A stretch of 64,000 nucleotides of DNA from Bog-473 sp963764305. Lineage in GTDB: Bacteria; Actinomycetota; Acidimicrobiia; Acidimicrobiales; RAAP-2. The stretch spans positions 496,001-560,000 of the forward strand of contig CAVXSD010000006.1 in the NCBI GenBank assembly GCA_963764305.1. The letters are read 5' to 3'. The position numbers and the translations under genes were made by a program. The notes under the pieces are model-generated. The model searched no databases and was not told the DNA's origin. It saw only the letters and a program-made list of their open reading frames with translations. Positions 35,535 to 44,938 of the stretch are shown piece by piece (within the stretch, counting starts at the first letter, position 1; each line of letters opens with the position of its first letter).

Positions 35535-36323
35535 ATGCGCGACGGCAGCCCTTCGGTCGCCGCGCGCTGGACCGCGGCACAGCGGCTGCGCCTGGAGCCC
35601 ACGCGTCCGCGCACGCCGGGCGGTGACGTGGACGCCGAGCGCCGGCTCTCCCGCGACGTCGCGGGCAAGGTGAGCATGGTGGGGGGGCGGTCATCGGTGC
35701 TGGCGCTACGCACCCGGGTGATCGATGCCGAGGTGGCCCGCGCCCTCGGCCACGGCACCGGCCAGATCGTCCTGCTCGGTGCCGGCTACGACGGCCGGTC
35801 GTTCCGCTTCGGCGGTGGCGCCGTTCGCTGGTTCGAGGTCGACCGGCGCGCCGTGCTGGCCGACAAGCGGCGCCGCCTCGCCGCGCTCGGCCCGGCGGCC
35901 AGCGGATCCGCCGCCCTCGGCCTCGACTTCTCGAAGGACGACCTGGACGCCGCACTCGACGCAGCGGGACACAACGCCGCCATGCCATCGCTGTTCGTCT
36001 GCGAGGCGCTGCTCGACGCCCTGACGCTGGAGGTGGCGGCGTCCCTGTGCGCGACCCTGCGCGCCCGGGCGGCCGCGGGCAGCGTCCTGACGGCCACCTT
36101 CTCCGTGGCGCCCGAACCCGGTGCGCCGGTGCGGGCGCTCCGGTCCGCCACCGACCTGCTGCGCCGGGCCGCTGGCGAGCCCCGGCGCAACGAGTTCCGT
36201 CCCGGCGACCCCGAGAAGCTCATGGTCGTGACCGGCTGGAGGACCACCCACACGGAGTCATCAGCCGAGCGCCGGCTCGACCCGGGCGCCCACACGCTCG
36301 TCCTCGTCTGCGAGCCCGGCTGA
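35535..36323 (+). CDS. LCM-type SAM-dependent methyltransferase
   Basis: 262 aa. An N-terminal lid (SVAARWTAAQRLRLEPTRP), then VVLLGAGYDGRSFRF-like SAM motif (IVLLGAGYDGRSFRF), WFEVDRRAVLADKR, and FVCEALLDALTLE. This is the leucine carboxyl methyltransferase/PPM1 superfamily of small actinobacterial enzymes; substrate unknown. The stop at 36321 is the first of four TGA triplets spaced 8 bp. 13 nt behind the UPF0104 gene. Confidence 0.85.
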   Translation: MRDGSPSVAARWTAAQRLRLEPTRPRTPGGDVDAERRLSRDVAGKVSMVGGRSSVLALRTRVIDAEVARALGHGTGQIVLLGAGYDGRSFRFGGGAVRWFEVDRRAVLADKRRRLAALGPAASGSAALGLDFSKDDLDAALDAAGHNAAMPSLFVCEALLDALTLEVAASLCATLRARAAAGSVLTATFSVAPEPGAPVRALRSATDLLRRAAGEPRRNEFRPGDPEKLMVVTGWRTTHTESSAERRLDPGAHTLVLVCEPG

Positions 36324-36352
36324 CCCGCTGACCCGCTGACCCGCTGACCGGG
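36321..36352 (+). repeat. 8-bp tandem repeat TGACCCGC placing stops in all three frames
   Basis: TGA occurs at 36321, 36329, 36337 and 36345. With an 8-bp period these fall in all three plus-strand frames, starting with the methyltransferase stop codon itself. Confidence 0.75.
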
Positions 36353-36354
36353 CT

Positions 36355-37689
36355 CTAGGACCCCGCACCACTCGGCGCCATGGTGCGGCGACCGACGCGG
36401 AGCGGCCGCTCCAGGGTGGTGCGGCCCACGCGGAGCGCGGCCCCCACGAGCAGCACGACGAAGACCAGCGCATAGGCGTCGCCCAGCGGGATGAGCCAGC
36501 CGCGGCCGGCGAACCGGACACTCGGCCCGTGCGGGACCCACCAGTAGGGCGCCGCCCACAGGAGCACGGACACCGCCAGCGCGCACCACACCCCATATCG
36601 GGGGCGGTCCTCGGCCAGCGCCAACCAGGCCACCAGCAAGATCATCCAGATGAAGTGGTGCGACCACGAGACCGGGCTGGCCAGCGACTCGGTGGCCTCC
36701 ACCACCAGCAGCCCGAGGACGGGCGAGGACCGGCGATACGCGCCGGCGGCGATCAGGAGCCCGAGGACGCCGACCGTCACCACAATGACGAACGTGGTCG
36801 GCGTGGCCACCGTCCGGCCCAGCATGCGCTCGGTCGCCCCGAGCACGCCCTGGTTGCCGATCCACGAGAGCATCCCGGCCCGTTGCGGGTCACGTATGTA
36901 ATGGGTCCAGTACGACCACGAGGTCGACGTGTTGACCGCGGCAGCCAGCACGGCGGCGGCCGCGAACGCGCCGACGGCCCGCAGGCCTGCCCGGCCCTGC
37001 CGGGTCAGGAAGAGGTACGGGATCAAGATGATCGGCGTCACCTTGATGGCCGCGGCCAGCCCGATGAGGATCCCTCGGGGCACCGGCAGGTCCATCGTCA
37101 GGTCCGCCACGATCATGAGCGCCAGGATGATGTTCACCTGGCCGAGGAGGAAGGTCTGGCGCACCGGGTCGAACAGCACCACCGGCAGCACGAGCGCGAG
37201 ACCCCACCACAGGAGCGTCCGCTTGTCGAGCGCAGCGCACACGGCGCGCAGGCTGACGACGATCATGGCGAACAGCGCGACGAGGTTCACCCACGAGAAG
37301 ACGAGCTCACAGACCCGGGGTGGGAAATGCGCGAACGGGGCGAACAGCAGCGCCGAGAACGGCGGGTAGGTGAACCCGAGATGGTCGGTCGGGTAGGTGA
37401 CCGTGAAGAGGTTGTTCGACGTGGCGTGCGCACCGCCCAACAGGTACGTGCTCAGGTCGAGTTGTTGGTGGGAGAGGGCCAGCACCGTCGCTCCGGCGAA
37501 CGCCACCGCGGCGGACAGGACGGGCCACCCCCACCCGCGGCGCGACGCCAGCGCGCCCAGCTTCAACGCCAACGAGTCTCCCGCCAGGGCGCGCGCCGGG
37601 AGCGACCGGTGGCGGTGGTGCGGCTCGGCGCCCCGATCGTGACCCGGGGGATCCCGGGGATCCCTACGCAGAGGTCCGGGCCTCGTCAC
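36355..37689 (-). CDS. GT87-family (DUF2029) polyprenol-dependent mannosyltransferase
   Basis: ~444 aa, GT-C type with about ten helices. Signatures: DLSTYLLGG, TYPTDHLGFTYPPFSALLF (GFxYPP typical of GT87), IKVTPIILIPYLF and SPVSWSHHFIW. It would use polyprenyl-phosphate-mannose to extend envelope glycans, fitting the GT2 synthase nearby. The GTG start used overlaps ppk by 26 bp; the first ~40 residues are Arg/His/Pro-rich, so a start nearer TTG 37580-37590 is possible. Confidence 0.85.
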   Translation of the reverse strand: MTRPGPLRRDPRDPPGHDRGAEPHHRHRSLPARALAGDSLALKLGALASRRGWGWPVLSAAVAFAGATVLALSHQQLDLSTYLLGGAHATSNNLFTVTYPTDHLGFTYPPFSALLFAPFAHFPPRVCELVFSWVNLVALFAMIVVSLRAVCAALDKRTLLWWGLALVLPVVLFDPVRQTFLLGQVNIILALMIVADLTMDLPVPRGILIGLAAAIKVTPIILIPYLFLTRQGRAGLRAVGAFAAAAVLAAAVNTSTSWSYWTHYIRDPQRAGMLSWIGNQGVLGATERMLGRTVATPTTFVIVVTVGVLGLLIAAGAYRRSSPVLGLLVVEATESLASPVSWSHHFIWMILLVAWLALAEDRPRYGVWCALAVSVLLWAAPYWWVPHGPSVRFAGRGWLIPLGDAYALVFVVLLVGAALRVGRTTLERPLRVGRRTMAPSGAGS

Positions 37690-39883
37690 CCTCTCCGCCG
37701 CGGATCTCCGTGTCGAGGCGCCGGCGGGCCCGCTCCCGCGCCAGCTCCTTCAGCCGCTCCTGGGAGCTCATCCCGTGACGGTTGGGCACCCGGCGCCAGC
37801 GGCGGTCCGAACCGAGCTCCCACGCGTTCGTCTCGTCGGCGAACCCCAGGTCCAGCACCTCGAAGAGCCGGGACTGCAATTCGGGGTCGTGCACCGGCAC
37901 CACGACCTCGATGCGGCGATCGAGGTTGCGCCCCATCAGGTCCGCCGAACCGATGAAGATCTTCAGCGGCAGGCCGGGTCCGGCCGCCGGGTCGACGGGG
38001 GCGCCGCCGAAGCGGTAGATCCTCGAATGCTCGAGGAAGCTGCCCACGATCGAACGGACGCGTATGCGCTCGGACAGCTCGGGGATGCCGGGCCGCAGCC
38101 GGCACAGGCCGCGCACGGCGAGGTCGATCTCGACCCCGGCGCCCGAGGCCCGGTAGAGCGCGTCGATCATGCTGGCGTCGGTCAGGCCGTTCAGCTTGAA
38201 GACGATGCGCCCGGCCGGTCCCGCCGCCGCCTGTTCCTCGATCATGGCCATGATGCGCTTGCGCACCGTCACGGGCGACACGAGGATCTGGCTGTAGTCG
38301 GCGTGCCGGGAGAAGCCGGTGAGGTAGTTGAAGAGCTCGCCCACGTCGGCGCCGATCTCGGGATCCGACGTCAGCAGCCCGATGTCCTCGTAGATGCGCG
38401 CCGTCTTGGAGTTGTAGTTCCCCGTGCCCACGTGGCAGTAGTGGCGAACCCCGTCCTCCTCGCGGCGCAGCACGAGCGCCGTCTTGGAGTGCGTCTTGAG
38501 GCCGACGATGCCGTAGACCACGTGGACGCCCACTTCTTCGAGCGCGCGGGCCCAGCCGATGTTGGCCTCCTCGTCGAAGCGGGCCTTGAGCTCGACGATG
38601 GCGGCCACCTGCTTGCCGTTCTCGGCGGCCCGGATCAACGCGGCCACGATCGGGCTGTCGCCGCCGGTGCGGTAGAGCGTCTGCTTGATCCCGAGCACCG
38701 CCGGGTCCTCGGCCGCCTGCGCGACGAAGGCCTCCACGGAGGTGGCGAACGAGTCGTAGGGGTGGTGGACCAGCACGTCGCGCTCGCGCAGCATGGCGAA
38801 GAGCTCGGCGGGCTCGCCCGCCACGGTGGCCAGCCCGGGCGGGGTCATCGGGGTCCACATCTCGCCGTGGAGGTCGGGGCGGTCCAGGGCATAGACGCCC
38901 CACAGTCCGCTCAGGTCCAGCGGGGCCGAGACCCGGAAGACGCCGTCGGCTCCGACCTCGAGCTCGGTGGCCAGCAGGTCGGCCAGCTCCTGGCCCATGT
39001 CGGCCTCGACCTCGAGTCGGAGGGCCTTGCCGAAGCGGCGGCGGCGCAGCTCCATCTCGATGGCGACCAGGAGGTCGTCCGCCTCGTCCTCCTCGAGGGC
39101 GAGGTCGGCGTTGCGGGTGACCCGGAAGGCGTGGTGGTGGCCGATCGTCATGCCCGGGAACAGCGCGTCGAGGTGGGCGGAGATGACCTGCTCGAGCGGC
39201 ACGAAGCGCTCGCCGTCGGGCATGACCACGAAGCGCGGCAGCGCCGGCGGCACCTTGACCCGGGCGATGCGCCCCTCCCCCGAGACGGGGTCCTCCACCT
39301 CGACGACCAGGTTGAGCGAGAGGTTCGAGATGTACGGGAACGGGTGACCGGGGTCGACCGCCAGCGGCGTGAGCACCGGGTAGATCTGGCGCAGGAAGAC
39401 GTCGACCAGGTGCTGGCGGTCCTCGTCGTCGAGGGAGGACCAGCTGGCGAACCGGATACCGGCCTGGGCCAGGCCCGGCACGATCAGGTCCAGGAAGATG
39501 TGGTCCTGGCGCCGGCCCAGCTCCTCGACTCGGGCCCGGATCATGGTCAGCTGCTCGCCCGGCCGCAGCCCGTCGACGGAGCGGGTGCGCACGCCGGCGG
39601 CCACCTGGTCCTCGAGGGCGGCGACGCGTATTTGGTAGAACTCGTCGATGAGCTCGGAGTAAATGGCCAGGAACTTCGCCCGCTCCAGCATCGGGACGCC
39701 GTCGTCCTCGGCCAGGTCGAGGAGGCGGGCGCCGAAATCGAGGCGCGACTGCTCCCGGTTGGTGAAGCGCTGGTACCCGAACGCCTCGATCTGCTGGTAG
39801 GTCGGCGGGGTGGGGCGCTCGACCTCCGCCCCGATCCTCTCCGGGGCCGTCGGCGAGCGGCGGTGCCGCTGCCGATGTTGCAT
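37664..39883 (-). CDS. ppk: Polyphosphate kinase 1
   Basis: Reversible transfer of ATP gamma-phosphate to polyphosphate. 739 aa with N, head and two catalytic PLD-like domains: YQRFTNREQSRLDFGARLL, PYDSFATSVEAF, IKQTLYRTGGDSPIV, the phospho-His in GLKTHSKTALVLRRE, HVGTGNYNSKTAR, and second His in FLEHSRIYRFGG. The N-terminus is uncertain: ATG 39883 gives an odd MQHRQRHRRS start, while another frame upstream reads MTQTQPQRQPPAQPESQ, so a frameshift near 39850 is possible. Confidence 0.94.
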   Translation of the reverse strand: MQHRQRHRRSPTAPERIGAEVERPTPPTYQQIEAFGYQRFTNREQSRLDFGARLLDLAEDDGVPMLERAKFLAIYSELIDEFYQIRVAALEDQVAAGVRTRSVDGLRPGEQLTMIRARVEELGRRQDHIFLDLIVPGLAQAGIRFASWSSLDDEDRQHLVDVFLRQIYPVLTPLAVDPGHPFPYISNLSLNLVVEVEDPVSGEGRIARVKVPPALPRFVVMPDGERFVPLEQVISAHLDALFPGMTIGHHHAFRVTRNADLALEEDEADDLLVAIEMELRRRRFGKALRLEVEADMGQELADLLATELEVGADGVFRVSAPLDLSGLWGVYALDRPDLHGEMWTPMTPPGLATVAGEPAELFAMLRERDVLVHHPYDSFATSVEAFVAQAAEDPAVLGIKQTLYRTGGDSPIVAALIRAAENGKQVAAIVELKARFDEEANIGWARALEEVGVHVVYGIVGLKTHSKTALVLRREEDGVRHYCHVGTGNYNSKTARIYEDIGLLTSDPEIGADVGELFNYLTGFSRHADYSQILVSPVTVRKRIMAMIEEQAAAGPAGRIVFKLNGLTDASMIDALYRASGAGVEIDLAVRGLCRLRPGIPELSERIRVRSIVGSFLEHSRIYRFGGAPVDPAAGPGLPLKIFIGSADLMGRNLDRRIEVVVPVHDPELQSRLFEVLDLGFADETNAWELGSDRRWRRVPNRHGMSSQERLKELARERARRRLDTEIRGGEGDEARTSA

Positions 39884-40020
39884 CCTCGGTGACCTGGGAT
39901 TCGGGCTGCGCCGGGGGTTGGCGCTGGGGCTGGGTCTGGGTCATGGGAGGGGGTCCGACGCCGTGTCTGCGAAGCGGGATGTCACGCTGGATCCTACCCC
40001 CCGCCACTACGATTCGCCCG

Positions 40021-41406
40021 GTGCCGTCCACCGTCCGCCGCACGCCGTTCCCGCGCTACGTCTTCGGCCCCAAGCCCAAGCGCCGGACCGAGTTGGGCTT
40101 GCTCGTCTTCGGCTCGCTCCTGATCGTCGCGCTGTACGTGATCGCCGTCCTCGGGCAGAAGTCCAAGATCCCGGACAACATCGGCGTGTTCCTCGGCGTC
40201 GTGCTCGGGCTGGCGCTCCTGGCCCACATGGCCAACCGCTGGCTGGCACCGAACGCCAACGCCGTGATCCTCCCCTTGGCCGTCCTGTTGAACGGCATCG
40301 GCTATGTCGTCATCGCCCGCTGGGACCCCGGCCAGGCGCAGGGTCAGGCGGCCTGGGCCGCGCTGGGCATCGGGCTCTACGTCCTCACCCTGCTCGTGGT
40401 CCGGTACTCGCGCGACCTGGAGCGCTACCGCTATCTGCTGCTGCTCGTGGCGGGCATCTTCCTCGTCGCCCCGCTCTTCTTCTCGCCCATCGGGGGCGCC
40501 CGCCTGTGGGTGCACTACGGCAACCTCTCGTTCCAGCCGATCGAGTTCTCCAAGATCCTCCTGTGCATCTACTTCGCCTCGTACTTCGCGGAGAACAAGG
40601 AGATGCTCACGATCCCGACGGCTCAGCTCGGGAACCGCCTCTTCCTCGATCCGCGTCCCCTCATTCCGATCCTGGTGGCGTGGGGCGCCGCCATGGCGGT
40701 GATCGGACTGGAGGACGACATCGGCTTCGCGGCGCTGCTCTTCGTCCTCTTCATCGGCCTGCTCTGGGTGGCCACGGGGCGGGTGGGCTATCTGGTGCTC
40801 GGACTGGTGCTGTTCGGCGTGGGTGCGTATATCGCGGCACGATACTTCGGCCAGGTGCACCTCCGGGTGACGGAGTGGCAGAACCCGTGGCCGACGGCGA
40901 CCAACCAGAACGCCGGCGGCTACCAGCTGAGCCAGGGCTGGTACAGCATGGGGACCGGAGGCGTCGGCGGGACCGGGCTCGGCTTCGACCACTGGGCCAA
41001 GGTCATCCCCGAGCTGACCAGCGACATGATCTTCGCCGCCATCGGCACCGAGATGGGCCTGGTCGGCTGCGCCGCCGTCGTCATGGCCTTCATCTTGCTG
41101 GTGGGCGCCGGCTTCCGGGTGGCCCAGACGGCGCGGTCGGACTTCTCGCGCCTCATGGCGACGGGGCTGACGCTCATCATGGGCTTCCAGGCCTTCTTCA
41201 TCATGGCGGGGGTGGTGCGGCTGTTGCCCTTCACCGGCGTCACACTCCCATTCGTCGCCTACGGGGGGTCGTCGCTCCTGGCGAACTACGTCCTCATCGC
41301 GCTGATGCTGCGTATCTCCGACGAGGGTGCGATGGCCCAGGCCGCCATGCTGGCCGCTGGCGCGGCCGCCGGGCCGGGTGAGCGGCCCATGGTCCCGGCG
41401 GGCTGA
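40021..41406 (+). CDS. SEDS-family peptidoglycan glycosyltransferase (FtsW/RodA type)
   Basis: 461 aa with about ten helices. SEDS motifs: GGARLWVHYGNLSFQPIEFSK, LEDDIGFAALLFVLFIGLLW (catalytic Asp region), and the C-terminal LPFTGVTLPFVAYGGSSLLANY. Polymerises lipid II with a class B PBP partner, not present here. GTG 40021 avoids an upstream Trp-rich in-frame stretch. Divergent from ppk. Whether it serves division or elongation cannot be told from sequence alone. Confidence 0.9.
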   Translation: MPSTVRRTPFPRYVFGPKPKRRTELGLLVFGSLLIVALYVIAVLGQKSKIPDNIGVFLGVVLGLALLAHMANRWLAPNANAVILPLAVLLNGIGYVVIARWDPGQAQGQAAWAALGIGLYVLTLLVVRYSRDLERYRYLLLLVAGIFLVAPLFFSPIGGARLWVHYGNLSFQPIEFSKILLCIYFASYFAENKEMLTIPTAQLGNRLFLDPRPLIPILVAWGAAMAVIGLEDDIGFAALLFVLFIGLLWVATGRVGYLVLGLVLFGVGAYIAARYFGQVHLRVTEWQNPWPTATNQNAGGYQLSQGWYSMGTGGVGGTGLGFDHWAKVIPELTSDMIFAAIGTEMGLVGCAAVVMAFILLVGAGFRVAQTARSDFSRLMATGLTLIMGFQAFFIMAGVVRLLPFTGVTLPFVAYGGSSLLANYVLIALMLRISDEGAMAQAAMLAAGAAAGPGERPMVPAG

Positions 41407-41423
41407 CGCGATTCCGCCGGAGC

Positions 41424-41716
41424 TCAGCTCTCCAGTGGCAGCGCGTCACCCTCGGCTGGCCCGCGCTCGAGCTTGCCCGGAAGTCCGCGCACGAGCCCGA
41501 TGAGCATGACGGCGATGGCGGCGCCGACGATCGGCCCGACGATGTAGATCCACCAGCCGGTGAAGTCCAGCGACCCGATGTCGGGCCCGAGCGTGCGGGC
41601 CGGGTTCATGGAGGCACCGCTGATGGGGCTGGCGAACAGGCCGAGCAGCGCGACGGTCGCGCCGACGGCGTCGTGACCGGTGCGGCCGGCACGACCGGTG
41701 GTCCCTCGGGTGTCAT
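41424..41716 (-). pseudogene. Aquaporin (MIP) C-terminal remnant
   Basis: The minus strand reads VALLGLFASPISGASMNPARTLGPDIGSLDF, then WWIYIVGPIVGAAIAVMLI. This is the second NPA box and last helix of a MIP channel. The first half, with the other NPA box, is missing: upstream bases reach an unrelated ABM gene within ~90 bp. An ATG at 41716 with GGGAGGG upstream reads MTPEGPPVVP and then loses frame. I interpret a 5'-deleted gene. Confidence 0.7.
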
Positions 41717-41806
41717 CGCATCCCTCCCAGCTCGGTGGCCCAGGTCCCAGGACCCCCCGGGGCTCCCGTCAATCCTTGGTGCTCCGAGCTGGGGCGCTGG
41801 CCCCGC

Positions 41807-42145
41807 TCAGACGGGATCGGCTCCGTCCCCGTCCGAACCGCCCGCCACCTCGTAGGACCACAGCTCGGACGAGACGGAAACGGCCCCGCCGTGCGGGGAC
41901 GGCCGGTCCGCGCCGGCGTGGCCATGGGCGAACGCCGGTGAGGACACCCAGCTCTGGAAGGACTCCTCGTCGCGCCAGCGGGTGACGACGAGCCATTGGA
42001 GCCGGTCGTCGGTGGGGCGCAGGAGCTCGAAGCCCTCGAATCCCTCCTGGTTGTCGACGGCACCGGCCCGCGCCGCGAAGCGGCGGGCCAGCTCGTCGCC
42101 GGAGTCCTCGGGCACGGTGATGGCATTGATCTTGATGACCGTCAT
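41807..42145 (-). CDS. Antibiotic-biosynthesis-monooxygenase (ABM) domain protein
   Basis: 112 aa: MTVIKINAITVPEDSGDELARRFAARAG, GFEGFELLRPTDDRLQWLVVTRW and EESFQSWVSS. This dimeric ferredoxin-like fold includes heme-degrading IsdG/HmoB-type enzymes. The Asn near the N-terminus (INAI) and the W..F pattern are compatible with heme monooxygenase, but substrate is unproven. Confidence 0.85.
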   Translation of the reverse strand: MTVIKINAITVPEDSGDELARRFAARAGAVDNQEGFEGFELLRPTDDRLQWLVVTRWRDEESFQSWVSSPAFAHGHAGADRPSPHGGAVSVSSELWSYEVAGGSDGDGADPV

Positions 42146-42216
42146 GACCCGATCTGATCAGATCGTGGCGGGTGCCGCCGACCGGCCTGGTCCGATGGCG
42201 AAGTGGGCCCGTCCGG

Positions 42217-42747
42217 TCACGGGGTGTCGTCCCTCATCGGAACGACGTCGCCGGCCTCCTCGAGCAGTCGTTCGTCGACGAGGATCGGCGCGGGCACCGG
42301 CATCCGCAAGGCGAGCACGAGGCCGTCGGAGGGCCGGCAGTCGATCCGGGCGCGGCCGTCCGGCGTCATGAGGTCCAGCTCGGCCAGGAGGTTGCCCTCG
42401 TCGCGTCCGACCAGTCGCACGGCGATGACGTCGATGTGCACCCGCTGCAGCACCTGCATGAAGAGCTCGTGGGTCATGGGCCGCCGCGAACCCATGCGGC
42501 GCAGGGCCTGGGCCATGGCGGTGCCCTCGGGGACCCCGACCGGGAAGACGAGCGCGCGGATCGGGGGCTCCGACTCGACGAGGGTGACGGCCGGGTATTG
42601 CGAGGGCAGCTCGAGGGAGACGTCCTCGACGTCCATCACTCGGAAGGCCGGCGCCGGCGCCGGGCCCGGCTCGTGCTCGGGGGTCTGGACGGGCTCGGTG
42701 GACGGGGGCGCGGACTCCTCCTCCACCTCGGGCCGTACGTCGGTCAC
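42217..42747 (-). CDS. Bifunctional nuclease family protein (DUF151)
   Basis: 176 aa. A ~45-aa acidic Pro/Glu leader, then the BFN domain: LPSQYPAVTLVE, IRALVFPVGVPEGTAMAQAL, RPMTHELFMQVLQRV, and IDCRPSDGLVLALRMPVPAPI. In plants BFN proteins have DNase/RNase activity; in bacteria the role is unclear. GTG 42747 overlaps the rodA stop (GTGA), so it is co-translated with a cell-wall gene. Confidence 0.85.
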   Translation of the reverse strand: MTDVRPEVEEESAPPSTEPVQTPEHEPGPAPAPAFRVMDVEDVSLELPSQYPAVTLVESEPPIRALVFPVGVPEGTAMAQALRRMGSRRPMTHELFMQVLQRVHIDVIAVRLVGRDEGNLLAELDLMTPDGRARIDCRPSDGLVLALRMPVPAPILVDERLLEEAGDVVPMRDDTP

Positions 42748-43895
42748 CGGAACTTCCGCCTGGCGCCGACGCTGAGGGCCAGGCCGATCGCGCAGAAGAA
42801 GACGAGGACGGCCGTTCCCCCGTAACTGACGAACGGGAGCGGGATCCCGGTGATGGGCATGATGCCCATCGTCATCCCGGCATTCTGAAAGACGCTGAAG
42901 GCGATGAACGCGAAGAGGCCGCTGCAGATCAGCCGCCCGAAGATGTCCCGGGAGACCACGGCCGCGTGCAGCACCCGCCAGGCGATCACACCGAGCAACG
43001 CCAGCAGCCCGACCGATCCGACAAAGCCCAGCTGCTCGGCCACCGCGGTGAAGATGAAGTCGGTCTGCTGCTCGGGCACGTAGCCGAGATTCGTCTCCAC
43101 CCCGTGCCCGATGCCCGACCCGAGGAGGCCGCCCGACCCGATGGCGTTCTTGGCCTGTTGCGTGTTGTAGATCGCCGACTGCACGTACGGATTGGTGCTG
43201 TGCGAGTTGGGGTTCAAGAACGTGGTCAGGCGGGCGATCTGGTAGTGGTGCAGCAGGCCGCCCTCGACCGCCACCAGGGCCACCAGCACGGTGCCCACCA
43301 GCAGCATCACCAAGATCCTGATCGGCAGACCGGCCACGGCCAGCATGACCAGCAGCACGATCACCATGATCATCGCCGTCCCGAGGTCCGGTTGCACGAG
43401 CACCAGCACGATCGGGATGCCGGCCATGATCAGCAGCCGGAAGACGTCGCGCCACGCCAGGCCTTCCTCTTCACGGCGCGCGCAGTACGACGCCACCGCC
43501 AGAATCAGGGCGAGCACGGCGAACTCGGAGGGTTGGAGCTGCAGGGGGCCCACGCTGAACCAGCGCGCCGCACCCTGGGCGCTGCTCCCGACCACGAACA
43601 CACCGAGCAGGGAGAGCACGATCAGCCAGTACAGGATCGTCGCCACCGGTTCGAGCCGCCGGTAGTCGATCAGGGCCACCACCACCATGGTGATGACGCC
43701 GAGGATGACGAAGAGGCCCTGCTTCTTCAGGAAGGTCTTGGGGTCATCGCCCTGGGCCAGCAGCGAGCCCCGGGTGGCGGTGTAGACCATGACCACACCG
43801 AGGATCGACACCAGCATGGTGGCGACGAGCAGGATGAGGTCGAACGGGGGCACGTTGCGGCGGGCGGCAACGTGTGTTCGGGCGAGAGTGGTCAT
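42744..43895 (-). CDS. rodA: Rod-shape-determining SEDS protein RodA
   Basis: 383 aa with ten helices. ARWFSVGPLQLQPSEFAVLAL, LVQPDLGTAMIMVIV (catalytic Asp), PEQQTDFIFTAVAEQLGFVG and MTMGIMPITGIPLPFVSYGGTAVL. The QPDLGTA and GIPLPF motifs are closer to classical RodA than those of the SEDS gene at 40-41.4 kb. 30 bp divergent from mscS. Confidence 0.92.
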   Translation of the reverse strand: MTTLARTHVAARRNVPPFDLILLVATMLVSILGVVMVYTATRGSLLAQGDDPKTFLKKQGLFVILGVITMVVVALIDYRRLEPVATILYWLIVLSLLGVFVVGSSAQGAARWFSVGPLQLQPSEFAVLALILAVASYCARREEEGLAWRDVFRLLIMAGIPIVLVLVQPDLGTAMIMVIVLLVMLAVAGLPIRILVMLLVGTVLVALVAVEGGLLHHYQIARLTTFLNPNSHSTNPYVQSAIYNTQQAKNAIGSGGLLGSGIGHGVETNLGYVPEQQTDFIFTAVAEQLGFVGSVGLLALLGVIAWRVLHAAVVSRDIFGRLICSGLFAFIAFSVFQNAGMTMGIMPITGIPLPFVSYGGTAVLVFFCAIGLALSVGARRKFR

Positions 43896-43925
43896 AACGT
43901 CGGATTCAGGGAGAGAATACCGGCC

Positions 43926-44913
43926 GTGACCTCTCCTTCCCTGGCGCCGCTTCCTGCCCTGGTGGGCACCCTGCGCACGGCCAGCGACGCCAGCGCGGTC
44001 GACCAGGGAGGGGGCTGGCTCTACCACCTCCTGATCAAGTTCGGCGTCAACCCCCAAAGCGCGTCGACGGTGACGGACCTGATCGTGCGCCCGCTCAGCA
44101 TCCTGTTCGTCGTCGTAGTGGCACTCATCGTGGCCCGTTTGGGCAGCCGGGTGATCCGCCGCGTCCTCGAACGCGTGGCCAATCAGGCTGCGAACCGATC
44201 CGGCTCCTCGCGAGCCGGAGCACGCGTGGCCACCATGTCGGGGGTCGTCGCCAACGTCTGGCGGTTCTTCGTCTTCGTCGTGGCCGGCGCCATCGTGCTC
44301 GGGATGCTCGGCATCAACCTGACGCCTCTCCTCGCCAGCGCCACCATCATCGGTGCCACCCTGGGATTCGGCGCGCAGCAGATCGTGCGCGACTACTTCT
44401 CGGGCATCCTCATGACCATGGAGGACCAGTACAACGTCGGTGACTCCGTCACGATCGGCGACGTGACCGGCGTCGTCGAGGAGGTGACCATGCGCCTGAC
44501 CCGCTTCCGCGGCGTGGACGGCACCATGTACGTCATTCCCAACGGGGACATCCGCCTCATCGGCAATCTCTCGCACGGGCTGGGCCCGCGCCATCGTCGA
44601 CCTCACGCTGCCCGGTGCAAGCGCCGCCGACCTCGAGGCCCTGCGCCACGTCATCGCCGACGCCGCGCACGCGGTGGCGACCGACCCCGCCTTCGCCGCG
44701 CACTGCACCGAACCGCCGACCGTGGTCGGACTGCAGTCGGCCGATGCCACGACGATCACCGTGCGGGTGACGTTGCTCACCATCCCGTCCCAGCGCGATC
44801 CGCTGACCCGCGCCCTGCGGGAGGCGACCCTGGCGGCCCTGGCGCAGGCGGCGTTGTGGCCGGCCGCCGTCGAGCCGCCGGAGTCCGTCCCTCCGGCCGC
44901 CCCGACTTCGTGA
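43926..44913 (+). CDS. MscS-family mechanosensitive channel (one frameshift)
   Basis: ~329 aa small-conductance channel. Three helices, the pore helix LLASATIIGATLGFGAQQIVRDYFSG, then the beta domain YNVGDSVTIGDVTGVVEEVTMRLTRFR and YVIPNGDIRLIGNLS. After SHG the frame breaks at 44577-44579: GGG where GG would give SHGWARAIVDLTLPG. The second frame carries the rest to 44913. A one-base homopolymer insertion is clear here. GTG 43926 start. Confidence 0.9.
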
Positions 44914-44938
44914 ACCGGGAGGCCCGGACTCAGCGGAC

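Noticed and set aside
37775..39892. Plus-strand 705-codon frame opposite ppk
   Set aside because: His/Asp/Gly/Val-rich mirror of ppk codons with no recognisable domain.
37686..40043. Very long alternative frame over ppk on the same strand
   Set aside because: Composition is almost entirely Arg, Pro and Gly; the ppk frame has all catalytic motifs. Its first ~45 residues may still be the true ppk N-terminus, noted there.
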